Source: Nitrosomonas cryotolerans ATCC 49181
GTDB taxonomy: Bacteria; Pseudomonadota; Gammaproteobacteria; Burkholderiales; Nitrosomonadaceae
NCBI RefSeq assembly: GCF_900143275.1
Contig: NZ_FSRO01000001.1
Location: forward strand, 1,356,116-1,420,115
DNA: 64,000 nt
Reading direction: 5' to 3'
Shown: piece after piece, positions 54,226-63,120 of the stretch
How positions within the stretch are numbered: position 1 is the first letter of the stretch
Layout of the letters: the number at the start of each line of letters is the position of its first letter
Position numbers and translations under genes: made by a program
Notes under the pieces: model-generated
Told to the model about the DNA's origin: nothing
Database searches by the model: none
What the model saw: the letters and a program-made list of their open reading frames with translations, nothing else

Positions 54226-54470
54226 ACATCTATGAGATTTGTTAAATAATATAGTCACGAAACGAGAAATATGAGGCGCTTATAAAAACGAAAGGATCTC
54301 ATATGACACATTCACATCGCAGGGACGCCGGTCAGCATTTCTATTATACAAGGTACCACAACGGATTGAACGCAGGCTGATCCTTGATCGAGGAACCTGA
54401 TGCGGATTATTTGCTGGTAGATCGCGATTATGACAGCAATGCAATGATTGAATAGAAAGAGAAGTAAGAA
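54226..54470 (+). mobile_element. second IS5-like remnant, internally deleted
   Basis: 54226-54323 matches the left remnant at 50851 without the MITE, down to MTHSHRR from ATG 54303. After a deletion, ADYLLVDRDYDSNAMIE (about 54400-54450) is a C-terminal transposase block. It has the same orientation as the left copy, so the two flank the methyltransferase/ATPase genes as direct repeats. Confidence 0.75.
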
Positions 54471-54569
54471 ATAGTAGAGCTAGTCAGAAATGAGTAGGCT
54501 ATATAGAGCGGTTAAAAGTCGGTTGTAAACAGCCGTTTCACATTTGTAGTCTAAAAAACGTATAATAAC

Positions 54570-54750
54570 CGCAGTTTCTATGGTCTCTTGCCGAGATAAT
54601 AGGGAATTCGTTTAAACGAAGCTGTCCCCGCAACTGTATGCGTGGAGTTAAGTACCGCAGTGATACTGAATAACCACTGAAGTCTGTCAAACAGATTTTG
54701 GGAAGGTTGGTACTTAATGACGATACGTGAGCCAGAAGACCTGCCATAAA
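54570..54750 (+). promoter_or_regulatory. cobalamin riboswitch
   Basis: It contains the characteristic blocks in order: GCTGTCCCCGCAACTGTA, AACCACTG, GGGAAGG, and the B12 box GAGCCAGAAGACCTGCC (54729-54745). It precedes the CobN-like gene by about 165 bases and should turn the operon off when adenosylcobalamin is plentiful. A G-run hairpin near 54767-54782 may be the expression platform. Confidence 0.95.
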
Positions 54751-54914
54751 AACATTATTTTCTGATTGCCGGGGGGTGCAATCATAGAGGCTCTCCGCTT
54801 GACGCTAATTGATAATCAGATTGTCATATGAACGATCTGTCAGCGTTATTCCAGTTCTCTGTCTTCAATCCCCCCGTTTCTCAGTTCTGTTCTTTTCTCA
54901 TTTGGAACTTACCT

Positions 54915-57900
54915 GTGACTAAACGATTGCTTTGCGCCTTATTTTTTCTGATAGTAGTTGTGCCTGTTCACGCAGCCACTATTGTCGCCATTGTTTCACC
55001 TCAGAATGCACCTGATGTTGTCAGTGGTGCACATACTTTTCTGCAACAGAATTCAAATATTACGATACAGGTACGTACTACTGAGCAATGGCTTGATCTT
55101 GATCCTGGTGAGCAACGACAGTTATTGCAATCGGCTGAACTGGTATTTGCTGGCGGTGTATTTGGTAATGTAGCGACATTGCTGAGCAGTTCTTTGCAGC
55201 AAAATATGGTTGATAATTTTGTTGCTGTACATAGTGATCGTCAGTTAGTAACCGCCTCACAGATACGTGGTAAACAATTACTGGTTAGTGCTGATATTGA
55301 GGCACTTATGCAAAACCCCGATCCTGATCAAGATGCTGATAAGTGGCTCGAATCCCGCTTAGAAAAATTTCCTCAGCAACACGATTGGTTGCTGTCACGT
55401 TTGTTTTGGTTGGGGCGCAGCAGTGCCAATATGCAGGGTTTATTCGCTCATCTCAATCATTTGCAGAACAATTCAGAAACAAAAGGCAGGCCGCATCTGG
55501 TGGCGCCTATCCGGGCCTATTATCGCGATGCGTTTTATCGGTTAGATCAATTCGATTTCTCGCAGAAATCATCCTGGGTGGTACTGCTGGATTATGAAAT
55601 GGGTGATCGGCCTGGTGAGAAAAAATTACTGGATGAGTTGTGTGGTTTATTAGAACAAGCATCAACTGGGTGCATGTCGGTACTGGCTGGCTGGGGGACG
55701 GCCAGTGTACTTGCTATGCAAACACTGGTTGATCAGAGCAGCCGCATTCGCGCGTTAATATCATTGCAGAATTTTGTTGTCGGTGGTGGCGAAGGTCGTG
55801 AGCGGGTCACTGAACAATTTGAGGCTTTGAATGTGCCCGTAATTAAGGCGATCCGACTCAGCAGTAATACCGAGACGGATTGGTTGTTATCGGAAGAAGG
55901 ACTCAGTTGGGACTCCGTGCATTATCGTGTTGCTATGCCTGAATTACAAGGCGTTACGCAGCCGATGGTGGTTGCTGCTTTGGGTGATGCGAGCATCGAC
56001 CGTCTGACAGGTGCGAAACTTGCCTTATCACAAACCATTCCGTCTCAAGTCAAGCTGCTGGGGCAACGGGTCAATCGGTGGCTGACACTGCAGACCAAGG
56101 CCAACAAGGATAAAAAACTGGCGATTGTCTATTACAACCATCCACCGGGCCGCCATAATATTGGCGCAGACAACTTAAATGTTCCCGAATCTTTATTTGA
56201 AATACTAACCGCGCTGCAGGCAGAAGGTTATGACACGGGCACGCTACCTGCCAGCTCGGATGAATTGCTTGATTTATTGCAACTGAATGGCGTCAATCTG
56301 CCCGAAGACGGAAAAGCACTGGCCGATATGGCGACCAGAGTGCAGGTGGTGAATAAGCAGCAGTATCAGCAATGGTTTGCAACGCTACCTATAACGCTAC
56401 AGCAGGAAATGGTTCATGGTCCGCTGGGATATCTACACAGTACATTGCAACGGGCTGTGCAACTGGAAGATAAAACCATTAGCCAGCGGTTGATGGCGCG
56501 TGTTATCAAGAATCTTTACCATGCACTGGATGGCGTAGACCACCCTGCGCGTGAACGCGTATTGAAATTACTTGATCAACTGGATGCAGTCTATGCCAAT
56601 GATGATGTTAATCACATTGATTGGCATCATGCAGCGGAACTGGTTGATGCCATCACTACACAAGGTGTAGAAGGCATTCGTGGCTGGGGTGATGCGCCCG
56701 GCTATGTCATGGTGCATGACGGCAAGATTGTTTTGCCCGGGATTCAGTTTGGCAATATCTTTGTGGGGCCCCAACCACCGCGTGGCTGGGAGATCAATGA
56801 GGAGCTGCTGCATGCCAACCTATCATTCCCACCGCCGCATCAGTACATGGCGTTTTATCAATGGTTGAATCAGGCTTTCGGCGCGGATGCAGTCATTCAC
56901 CTGGGGCGGCATTCCACATATGAGTTTTTACCGCGTCATCGCGTTGGCATGAGTGAGGAAGACTATCCGAGTGCCATATTAGGTGATCTGCCCAGTATTT
57001 ATCCTTACATTGTAGATGGCGTGGGTGAAGGGATACAAGCCAAGCGCCGCGGCTTAGCGGTCATTATTGATCATCTAACGCCGCCGCTTGAGAGTACTGA
57101 ACTGTATGACAGCTTATTGGCGCTACGCCAGCTGGTGGAAAGCTATGAAGCTGCGCCCTTTAATGCAGAAGCGATACGTCAGCGCGCCATCAGTGATATC
57201 AAACGTGTCATTGATGAGTTAAATTTAAAGGAAGAATTGATTGCCAACATGTCCGACGAGCTGGATGTTCGCGGTATTACTGAATTTGATCAGATTGATG
57301 ATGAATTATTGGTGCATGAGGTCGGGCACTATTTGACCATACTGCAAGAAGATTTCATGCCATTAGGTTTACATGTTTTTGGGCGTGATTGGTCTAGTGA
57401 TGCAGTAGCAACCATGCTGCGGTCTATGAGCCAGAATAAACCTGCGGGCAGTGATTGGGCGCAATTGTTACGCGCATCGCCAAAAGCAGAAATACAAGCA
57501 TTATTGGCCGCGCTTGGCGGTCAATATGTCTTGGCTGGTCAAGGTAATGACCCGATTCGAACTCCCGAAGCTTTGCCAACAGGGCGTAATTTTTATGCAT
57601 TGGACGGTAGTCTGATTCCATCACAGCTGGGTTATCAGATCGGTGTTGAGTTGGCGGCCAAAGCCCGTGCTGCTACTGTCATAAGCACTTATCAGGCGGA
57701 AGATGCGGAAGCGGATGCTATTGTACTTTGGGCATCTGATGTGGTGCGCGACGAAGGTGCCATGATTGCATTTGGTTTTGACATGCTCGGTGTGCGGCCA
57801 ATATGGAATAGCAGGGGAATTTTTAAAGGGCTGGAGCGCCTTGATTTAACCAATCTAATTGATACCGGGCCGCAGGGCAAAAAAACGCCTCGTCTGCGGC

Positions 57901-59264
57901 GTGATACCTTGTTTACTACCTCAGGATTATTTCGTGACCTCTACGGTGCACAATTGGTTTGGTTAGAACGTGCCGTACTGATGGCGCTGGATGCTTCTTC
58001 CGATCTGATTCGTGAACAATATCCTGCTTTAACCTACGCATTAAACAGCGCTCTGGCACCACTCGATCATATTGCTCAGCCCGGCCGCGAACCACTGGTT
58101 ATTAACCGCGTTGCCGCGCGTTGGATTGCGGATGCCCGCGCTGCTTTAAATGCGGGAATTAAGCCCGCGCAAGCTGGGCGCGAAGCGACTTACCGCGTGT
58201 TTGGTGCGCCGCCTGGTTCCTACGGTGCGGGTGTTAATCGTATGGTTGAACGTTCGGGTTCCTGGCAGGATAGGGGCCAAATAGCCAAAACATATATTGA
58301 TCGTATGGGCCATGCCTATGGCATCGATTTACACGGTGATGCGACTCAAGATTTATTTCGCCAACGCCTGGATACGGTTGCTAATACCTATTTAGGGCGT
58401 GCCAGTAACCTGTATGGTTTGCTCGACAATAATGATTCTTTTGATTATCTGGGCGGATTGAGTCTCGCTGTGGAAACAGTGACAGGCCAGGTACCCAATA
58501 ATTTTATCCTGTCACATACAGATAGCCATAATTTAAAAATCGAACCGCTGCAAACCGCATTATTAACAGAACTACGTGGTCGTTTTTTTAATCCCCAGTG
58601 GCTCAAGCCGCTCATCGATGAAGGTTATGCCGGTGCCAGAACCATGGGCAGCGAATTCCTTGAGTACCTTTGGGGCTGGCAGGTCACCAATCCTGGTGTG
58701 GTTAAGAGCTGGGTTTGGGATGAAGTCAAGCAGGTTTATATTGATGACAAATTAAATCTGGGTTTGGATCAATTTCTGCAACAGGGCCACAACGTACATG
58801 TAAAAACTAATATGCTGGCTTTGATGTTGGTCGCGGCCCAAAAGGATTTCTGGGATGCTGATCAGCAAACGCTCGAACAGATTGCTGAACAATTTGTCGC
58901 TCTTGTTCTGGCGCATGGTCTGCCCGGCAGTGGCCATACCACACAAGATCACCCAATTTACCAATGGTTGCAGGGGTATACCGCGACAGATCAGTATACG
59001 CAGCTACAAGCCTTATTGCAGGCAACCAAAGTGACGCCAGAAGTCGTCGATACGCCAATCATGATTACTGAAATCACGGTGGAGGGCGATACGACTGAAA
59101 CACCTGCGGACTCACAGTCTGAGCATGATGCCGAGCAAGATACCGCATCACCTGATCATATTTTGCTTTATGCCTTATCAGTAATGCTCATTTTATTATT
59201 AATGATTGGCTGGTTACGCGGGGCAAGATTGCCAGCAGCCAATATCACAAGCAAGAGAGACTAA
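54915..59264 (+). CDS. exported, membrane-anchored CobN-like protein
   Basis: About 1449 residues of the CobN/BchH (metal chelatase H) family, identified by IHLGRHSTYEFLPRH, the following GDLPSIYPYIVDG, and GAPPGSYGAG near the C-terminal third. Unlike cytoplasmic cobaltochelatase, it begins with a signal peptide (TKRLLCALFFLIVVVPVHAA) and ends in a membrane helix (ILLYALSVMLILLLMIGWL), so the body should lie in the periplasm. GTG 54915 gives a clean signal peptide; the frame is open to 54828. No CobS, CobT or cobalt-chelation partners are seen. A cobalamin riboswitch precedes it, and ExbB-like and DUF2149 genes follow. A role in cobalt or cobamide capture powered by the proton gradient is an inference. 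Confidence 0.85.
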   Translation: MTKRLLCALFFLIVVVPVHAATIVAIVSPQNAPDVVSGAHTFLQQNSNITIQVRTTEQWLDLDPGEQRQLLQSAELVFAGGVFGNVATLLSSSLQQNMVDNFVAVHSDRQLVTASQIRGKQLLVSADIEALMQNPDPDQDADKWLESRLEKFPQQHDWLLSRLFWLGRSSANMQGLFAHLNHLQNNSETKGRPHLVAPIRAYYRDAFYRLDQFDFSQKSSWVVLLDYEMGDRPGEKKLLDELCGLLEQASTGCMSVLAGWGTASVLAMQTLVDQSSRIRALISLQNFVVGGGEGRERVTEQFEALNVPVIKAIRLSSNTETDWLLSEEGLSWDSVHYRVAMPELQGVTQPMVVAALGDASIDRLTGAKLALSQTIPSQVKLLGQRVNRWLTLQTKANKDKKLAIVYYNHPPGRHNIGADNLNVPESLFEILTALQAEGYDTGTLPASSDELLDLLQLNGVNLPEDGKALADMATRVQVVNKQQYQQWFATLPITLQQEMVHGPLGYLHSTLQRAVQLEDKTISQRLMARVIKNLYHALDGVDHPARERVLKLLDQLDAVYANDDVNHIDWHHAAELVDAITTQGVEGIRGWGDAPGYVMVHDGKIVLPGIQFGNIFVGPQPPRGWEINEELLHANLSFPPPHQYMAFYQWLNQAFGADAVIHLGRHSTYEFLPRHRVGMSEEDYPSAILGDLPSIYPYIVDGVGEGIQAKRRGLAVIIDHLTPPLESTELYDSLLALRQLVESYEAAPFNAEAIRQRAISDIKRVIDELNLKEELIANMSDELDVRGITEFDQIDDELLVHEVGHYLTILQEDFMPLGLHVFGRDWSSDAVATMLRSMSQNKPAGSDWAQLLRASPKAEIQALLAALGGQYVLAGQGNDPIRTPEALPTGRNFYALDGSLIPSQLGYQIGVELAAKARAATVISTYQAEDAEADAIVLWASDVVRDEGAMIAFGFDMLGVRPIWNSRGIFKGLERLDLTNLIDTGPQGKKTPRLRRDTLFTTSGLFRDLYGAQLVWLERAVLMALDASSDLIREQYPALTYALNSALAPLDHIAQPGREPLVINRVAARWIADARAALNAGIKPAQAGREATYRVFGAPPGSYGAGVNRMVERSGSWQDRGQIAKTYIDRMGHAYGIDLHGDATQDLFRQRLDTVANTYLGRASNLYGLLDNNDSFDYLGGLSLAVETVTGQVPNNFILSHTDSHNLKIEPLQTALLTELRGRFFNPQWLKPLIDEGYAGARTMGSEFLEYLWGWQVTNPGVVKSWVWDEVKQVYIDDKLNLGLDQFLQQGHNVHVKTNMLALMLVAAQKDFWDADQQTLEQIAEQFVALVLAHGLPGSGHTTQDHPIYQWLQGYTATDQYTQLQALLQATKVTPEVVDTPIMITEITVEGDTTETPADSQSEHDAEQDTASPDHILLYALSVMLILLLMIGWLRGARLPAANITSKRD

Positions 59265-59268
59265 TTCG

Positions 59269-59733
59269 ATGTTTAGCTCAAGTTCAATTGGCATTATGCA
59301 CAATCTGGTTGGTTATTTATTGACGCCCGTGATTTGGATATTATTATTGCTCTCAGCGCTTGCAATAGTTGAAATTGGCATGGCATTTTCTGAACGTTTC
59401 AAAGCAATTCCTGCCTGGGTGTCCAGCGGCGATATGATCGGACTAGAGCGCTTAGCCATGCATCGTATCGAGCGCAGTGATTTTCTGGCGCGGATCGCAC
59501 CCATGCTGGGATTAATGGGCACTCTGATACCGCTAGGTCCTGGATTAGCTGCCTTGGGATCAGGCGAATTAAGCATTCTGACAACAGCCATGAGTGTAGC
59601 TTTTGACACGACCGTCCTGGGGTTGTTGGTGGGTATTATCGGATTTGTGCTGGGCCGAGTTCGACGCCGTTGGTACGATGAAGCCTTGCGTTGTATGGAG
59701 GCTCAAAATGCTTGTGGTGGCATTCATGGCTAG
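59269..59733 (+). CDS. MotA/TolQ/ExbB-like proton channel protein
   Basis: 154 residues and three hydrophobic segments. APMLGLMGTLIPLGPGLAAL, then TTAMSVAFDTTVLGLLVG, are the two conserved helices of the family. It is shorter than ExbB. It starts 5 bases after the CobN-like gene and overlaps the DUF2149 gene. It is probably the stator that transmits proton-motive force to the CobN-like protein or an outer-membrane receptor. Confidence 0.85.
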   Translation: MFSSSSIGIMHNLVGYLLTPVIWILLLLSALAIVEIGMAFSERFKAIPAWVSSGDMIGLERLAMHRIERSDFLARIAPMLGLMGTLIPLGPGLAALGSGELSILTTAMSVAFDTTVLGLLVGIIGFVLGRVRRRWYDEALRCMEAQNACGGIHG

Positions 59734-60043
59734 GCGCTGGCAACACGACCGTTTTAATTCAGGTGATGAGGAGCCACTTGGACCGATGGCCAATTTACTG
59801 GATTTGATGCTGGTATTTGCCTGCGGACTCATTGCCACTTTGATAGCAATGAGCAGTCAGTTGGAAGAACACTTTCAAACATCGCAGAAAACGGCCGGCC
59901 AGTCCAATACCCAGGTGATTAAAACCGGTAGTGAGCTACCCAAATTACCTACTGAAGCTCAGGGCGGCACAGATGGGCTTGAATCAGTTGGGCAAGTTTA
60001 TCGTGACCTTAAAACGGGCAAATTGATTCTGATCGGCAAATAG
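59726..60043 (+). CDS. DUF2149 protein (ExbD-like partner)
   Basis: 105 residues with one membrane helix (PMANLLDLMLVFACGLIATL) that contains an Asp at the place where ExbD/TolR has its proton-carrying Asp. A periplasmic tail ends GQVYRDLKTGKLILIGK. DUF2149 proteins regularly sit beside CobN-like and ExbB-like genes. ATG 59726 overlaps the previous stop. ATG 59708 also possible. Confidence 0.8.
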   Translation: MARRWQHDRFNSGDEEPLGPMANLLDLMLVFACGLIATLIAMSSQLEEHFQTSQKTAGQSNTQVIKTGSELPKLPTEAQGGTDGLESVGQVYRDLKTGKLILIGK

Positions 60044-60194
60044 TCTTCTTGAATCAAAGCCGTTCTGTATGTTTATTTCCGGATTTTTCTGCAAACTTGA
60101 TTAACTATTTAATAGGCTAAAAATCAGCCCTTAATCCAGCAACAAGGACTCTTCCTGGTAATGGTGCAAAACATGAATTGTAGTCAGATTGGTC

Positions 60195-60283
60195 GAGACT
60201 TTTGAAAAATCGCTCACCAGAAGTTTTTGGCTATTGATTATAAAGGGCTCATTTTTCAACTATTGGAGTTTTGCAAAGGTCTC
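60195..60283 (-). mobile_element. 89-bp MITE, family A, copy 6
   Basis: Ends GAGACTTTTGAAAAAT and TTTTGCAAAGGTCTC. No target duplication visible. Lies between the DUF2149 gene and the zinc operon. Confidence 0.88.
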
Positions 60284-60305
60284 ATTTAATATTGCTTTTT
60301 TAAAA

Positions 60306-60325
60306 TGATATGATGTAACATATCA
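60306..60325. promoter_or_regulatory. palindromic operator, probable Zur box
   Basis: TGATATG / CATATCA separated by ATGTAA, a perfect 7+7 inverted repeat centred 38 bases before the CobW-type start. The TGTAACATAT core resembles Zur sites. A Zur-like gene lies two genes downstream, so autoregulation of the set by zinc is likely. Confidence 0.65.
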
Positions 60326-60352
60326 AATATTAAGTGCTTTAGGTCTATTTAT

Positions 60353-61579
60353 ATGCCAACAAATCTGATTCAGAATACGCTCGTTGATCGTTTACCCGTG
60401 ACTGTGTTGTCCGGTTTTCTAGGCGCGGGGAAAACAACTGTACTTAATCACATTCTTAATAATCAGCAAGGAAAACGAGTTGCGGTCATCGTGAATGATA
60501 TGAGTGAGATCAATATCGATGCATCAATTATTGAGCAGGAAATTTCATTCAATCGTTCCGAAGAAAAACTGATTGAAATGAGTAATGGTTGTATTTGCTG
60601 TACTTTGCGCGAGGATCTACTGGTTGAAGTACGCAAACTTGCCGCCGAAGGAAAATTTGATTATCTGGTGATTGAATCTACCGGAATATCGGAGCCACTA
60701 CCGATTGCAGAAACATTCACTTTTGCAGATGAGGAGGGCATCAGCTTATCAGATATTGCACGATTGGATACCATGGTAACTGTAGTTGATGCGGTCAATT
60801 TCCTTAAAGATTTTGAAGAAGCAAGAATGCTTCAGGAAACTGAGGAAAGCCTGGGAGAAGGCGATGAACGTAGCGTTGCAGATCTATTGACCGATCAAGT
60901 TGAATTTAGCGATGTCATTTTGATTAACAAGATAGATTTGATCATGCAGCAGGAGCTAACCCGGTTGCACGGTATTTTAAGCTGTCTCAATACGCAGGCA
61001 GAAATCATAGCGATTAAGAATGGTCAGGTTGATTTATCCAAGCTATTGAATACTCAAAAATTTAATTTTGAGCAAGCTCAGCAAGCACCTGGTTGGCTGA
61101 AGGAGTTACGTGGAGAACATATTCCGGAAACGGAAGAATATGGAATCAGCAGCTTTGTCTACACCGCAAGGAAACCATTTCACCCGCAGAAATTCTATGA
61201 TTTTCTACACCATGAATGGCCGACAGGTAAATTACTTCGCTCGAAAGGGTATTTTTGGCTCGCGACCCGGCCAGATTGTGCAGGGCAGTGGAATCAGGCT
61301 GGTGGCATTGCAGGCTACAGCTATAGCGGTATGTTTTGGAAAGCTGTACCAAAAAAACAATGGCCTACCGATAAAGAATATTTGGCATCTATTGCAGCGA
61401 AGTGGATTGAACCATTTGGGGATAAGCGGCAGGAATTGGTTTTTATTGGCCAGAATCTTAACCAAGAAGCAGTCTGTCAATGGTTGGATGAATGTTTGTT
61501 GACCGATGCAGAACTGCTTGCTGGAAAGGAATACTGGACTACCTTGGAAGATCCTTTTCCTGCTTGGGATGATGTTTGA
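60353..61579 (+). CDS. COG0523 zinc-type GTPase (CobW/ZigA/YciC-like)
   Basis: 408 residues. Walker [16 protein letters not shown], the metal-binding [11 protein letters not shown], and [16 protein letters not shown] as G4. The C-terminal CobW_C domain ends near residue 400. With a Zur-like box in front and a Zur gene behind, it is a zinc metallochaperone for starvation rather than a cobalamin enzyme. ATG 60353. Confidence 0.92.
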   Translation: MPTNLIQNTLVDRLPVTVLSGFLGAGKTTVLNHILNNQQGKRVAVIVNDMSEINIDASIIEQEISFNRSEEKLIEMSNGCICCTLREDLLVEVRKLAAEGKFDYLVIESTGISEPLPIAETFTFADEEGISLSDIARLDTMVTVVDAVNFLKDFEEARMLQETEESLGEGDERSVADLLTDQVEFSDVILINKIDLIMQQELTRLHGILSCLNTQAEIIAIKNGQVDLSKLLNTQKFNFEQAQQAPGWLKELRGEHIPETEEYGISSFVYTARKPFHPQKFYDFLHHEWPTGKLLRSKGYFWLATRPDCAGQWNQAGGIAGYSYSGMFWKAVPKKQWPTDKEYLASIAAKWIEPFGDKRQELVFIGQNLNQEAVCQWLDECLLTDAELLAGKEYWTTLEDPFPAWDDV

Positions 61580-61580
61580 T

Positions 61581-62234
61581 ATGCAAACATATCTAACGAA
61601 TAATTATTTATTGAACCCAGTGCCGCCTACGCAAAGTACTTCTGTTATCGGTCATGCGCCTGAAGTGCTGACGCAGATCTATGATACACAGGTCAATATG
61701 TGCATTTTGAAACGCGCTATTGCGCCTGTCGTTAGAACGTATGTGGCGTATTTACAGCAAGAACATGTTGATTTCCAGTTGACGCGGCGGGTCAGTGTTC
61801 AGAGCGTGATTGCTGTGTTAATGGGATCATTGCCTGCGCATTCAATGCGCGTTAGCTTTATCGAAGATGTTGCAATGGCAATTGATATGTTTTCCTGTCT
61901 TTTCGAGCTTGATCAAGTAGGCTTACGGTTGCTGGTGTTAAATAAAACCATGTGTCCACGTTTTCATACAGATAAAGTGCCGTGCCGTTTGGTGACGACT
62001 TATGCAGGTAAAGGCACAGAATGGCTAGACATTGATGGAATAGATCGTTCATCGTTAGAAACCAGCAAAGAATCAATTGCTGAACACGATACTATTCAAC
62101 GTTTAAGTGAAGGGGATATTGCCTTGCTCAAGGGGAATGGATGGGAAGGAAGTAATGGGTTGGGTGTTATTCATCGCTCGCCATCTCTTAATGACAATGA
62201 AACACGGTTACTGCTTACTCTCGATTTTGCTTAA
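61581..62234 (+). CDS. DUF1826 family protein
   Basis: 217 residues. CPRFHTDKVPCRLVTTYAGK followed by GTEWL is the family core; its His, Cys and Asp suggest metal binding. Such genes frequently accompany COG0523 GTPases under Zur. The start at 61581 (GGGA eleven bases ahead) is just after the GTPase stop; ATG 61572 is an alternative. Confidence 0.82.
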   Translation: MQTYLTNNYLLNPVPPTQSTSVIGHAPEVLTQIYDTQVNMCILKRAIAPVVRTYVAYLQQEHVDFQLTRRVSVQSVIAVLMGSLPAHSMRVSFIEDVAMAIDMFSCLFELDQVGLRLLVLNKTMCPRFHTDKVPCRLVTTYAGKGTEWLDIDGIDRSSLETSKESIAEHDTIQRLSEGDIALLKGNGWEGSNGLGVIHRSPSLNDNETRLLLTLDFA

Positions 62235-62364
62235 ATTTTAGTTATTGTGTAGTGAAAACATCCATACTAAAGTGTAGATCTATTATAAACACGCAGATTA
62301 CTATTTATAATTACACAGAAAATTTTCTTACACACTTACTATATACCATTGGAAGCTAAATAGA

Positions 62365-62829
62365 ATGCCAGCTGACATTGATCAGATCATTAAGAAATCG
62401 CAAGAAGCATGCGCATCGACGGGGGCTAAATTAACCAGCAAGCGAAAGAATGTGCTTACGGCGCTATTGACCTCATCGATTCCTCTTTCTGCCTATGAAA
62501 TTGTCGAAAAATATAAAAACCAGTTTAATGAGGCACTACCGGTCATGTCGGTCTATCGCATGCTGGATTTCCTGATTCAGGAAAAGTTGGTTCACAAGCT
62601 TGAAACATCCGGCCAGTACATGATTTGCGCTCATATTACCTGCGATCACCCGCATGAAATGCCACAGTTTCTGATTTGCGATCGCTGTCATACAGTGAAA
62701 GAAATTGGCATCAAAAAGCAGATTATGTCCGAGCTGGAGCGCGGTATTCAGAGTACTGGCTTCACGTTGAGCAAAAAACAATTGGAATTGCATGGATTTT
62801 GTGAGCATTGCCAAAATAAACCTAGATAA
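62365..62829 (+). CDS. zur: Fur family regulator, Zur-like
   Basis: 154 residues. Winged-helix N-terminus (KLTSKRKNVLTALLTSSIPL, then SVYRMLDFLIQEKLVHKL), the dimer-domain zinc pair LICDRC and a second pair GFCEHC at the C-terminus, with HPHEMPQF for the regulatory metal. The layout and the neighbouring zinc genes favour Zur over Fur. 130 bases follow the DUF1826 stop, so it may have its own promoter. Confidence 0.88.
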   Translation: MPADIDQIIKKSQEACASTGAKLTSKRKNVLTALLTSSIPLSAYEIVEKYKNQFNEALPVMSVYRMLDFLIQEKLVHKLETSGQYMICAHITCDHPHEMPQFLICDRCHTVKEIGIKKQIMSELERGIQSTGFTLSKKQLELHGFCEHCQNKPR

Positions 62830-62917
62830 TGTATTTGCTTCGCTAATAAAGGCGTGAAATGCGTTTATTGCACTTGTTATGAACTTACAGGCTAAGCTCA
62901 AACCACCCAAAATTCCG

Positions 62918-63030
62918 CTAACTATCTCTAATCCTCATAATTGTTTGCCTGCTGACTTTAAAATCTCGTGCGGCTTGAGAAATATTAGGGTTTTGGGCTA
63001 ATTGATTTTTTATCATCTCAACTTCCGGAA
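62918..63030 (-). pseudogene. 3' fragment of a serine recombinase gene (HTH domain)
   Basis: Reading leftwards: EVEMIKNQLAQNPNISQAAR followed by DFKVSRQTIMRIRDS and stop. This is the HTH_7 tail of resolvase/invertase proteins. The reading frame is cut at the left end of the following IS element near 63030. Confidence 0.7.
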
Positions 63031-63032
63031 AA

Positions 63033-63052
63033 CCCCGGTCTTAAGGCCGGGG
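63033..63052 (+). mobile_element. left-end hairpin of a tnpB element
   Basis: CCCCGGTC-TTAA-GGCCGGGG, an 8-bp stem with one wobble, about 70 bases before the tnpB start. This is the place and shape of an IS200/IS605-group left end. Confidence 0.65.
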
Positions 63053-63120
63053 ATGGATAGGGAGTCAGCTTCGCTGATACTAAAGCCTGTTTTTTCACCT
63101 ATTTCTGTTACAGTGTGTTA

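Noticed and set aside
54570..54750. small protein frame across the riboswitch
   Set aside because: The conserved RNA blocks explain the sequence; the frame on the minus strand at 54538-54747 is incidental.
60353..61579. cobalamin synthesis role for the CobW-type GTPase
   Set aside because: The Zur-like operator, Zur gene and DUF1826 neighbour point to zinc, and the nearby CobN-like operon is a separate unit.
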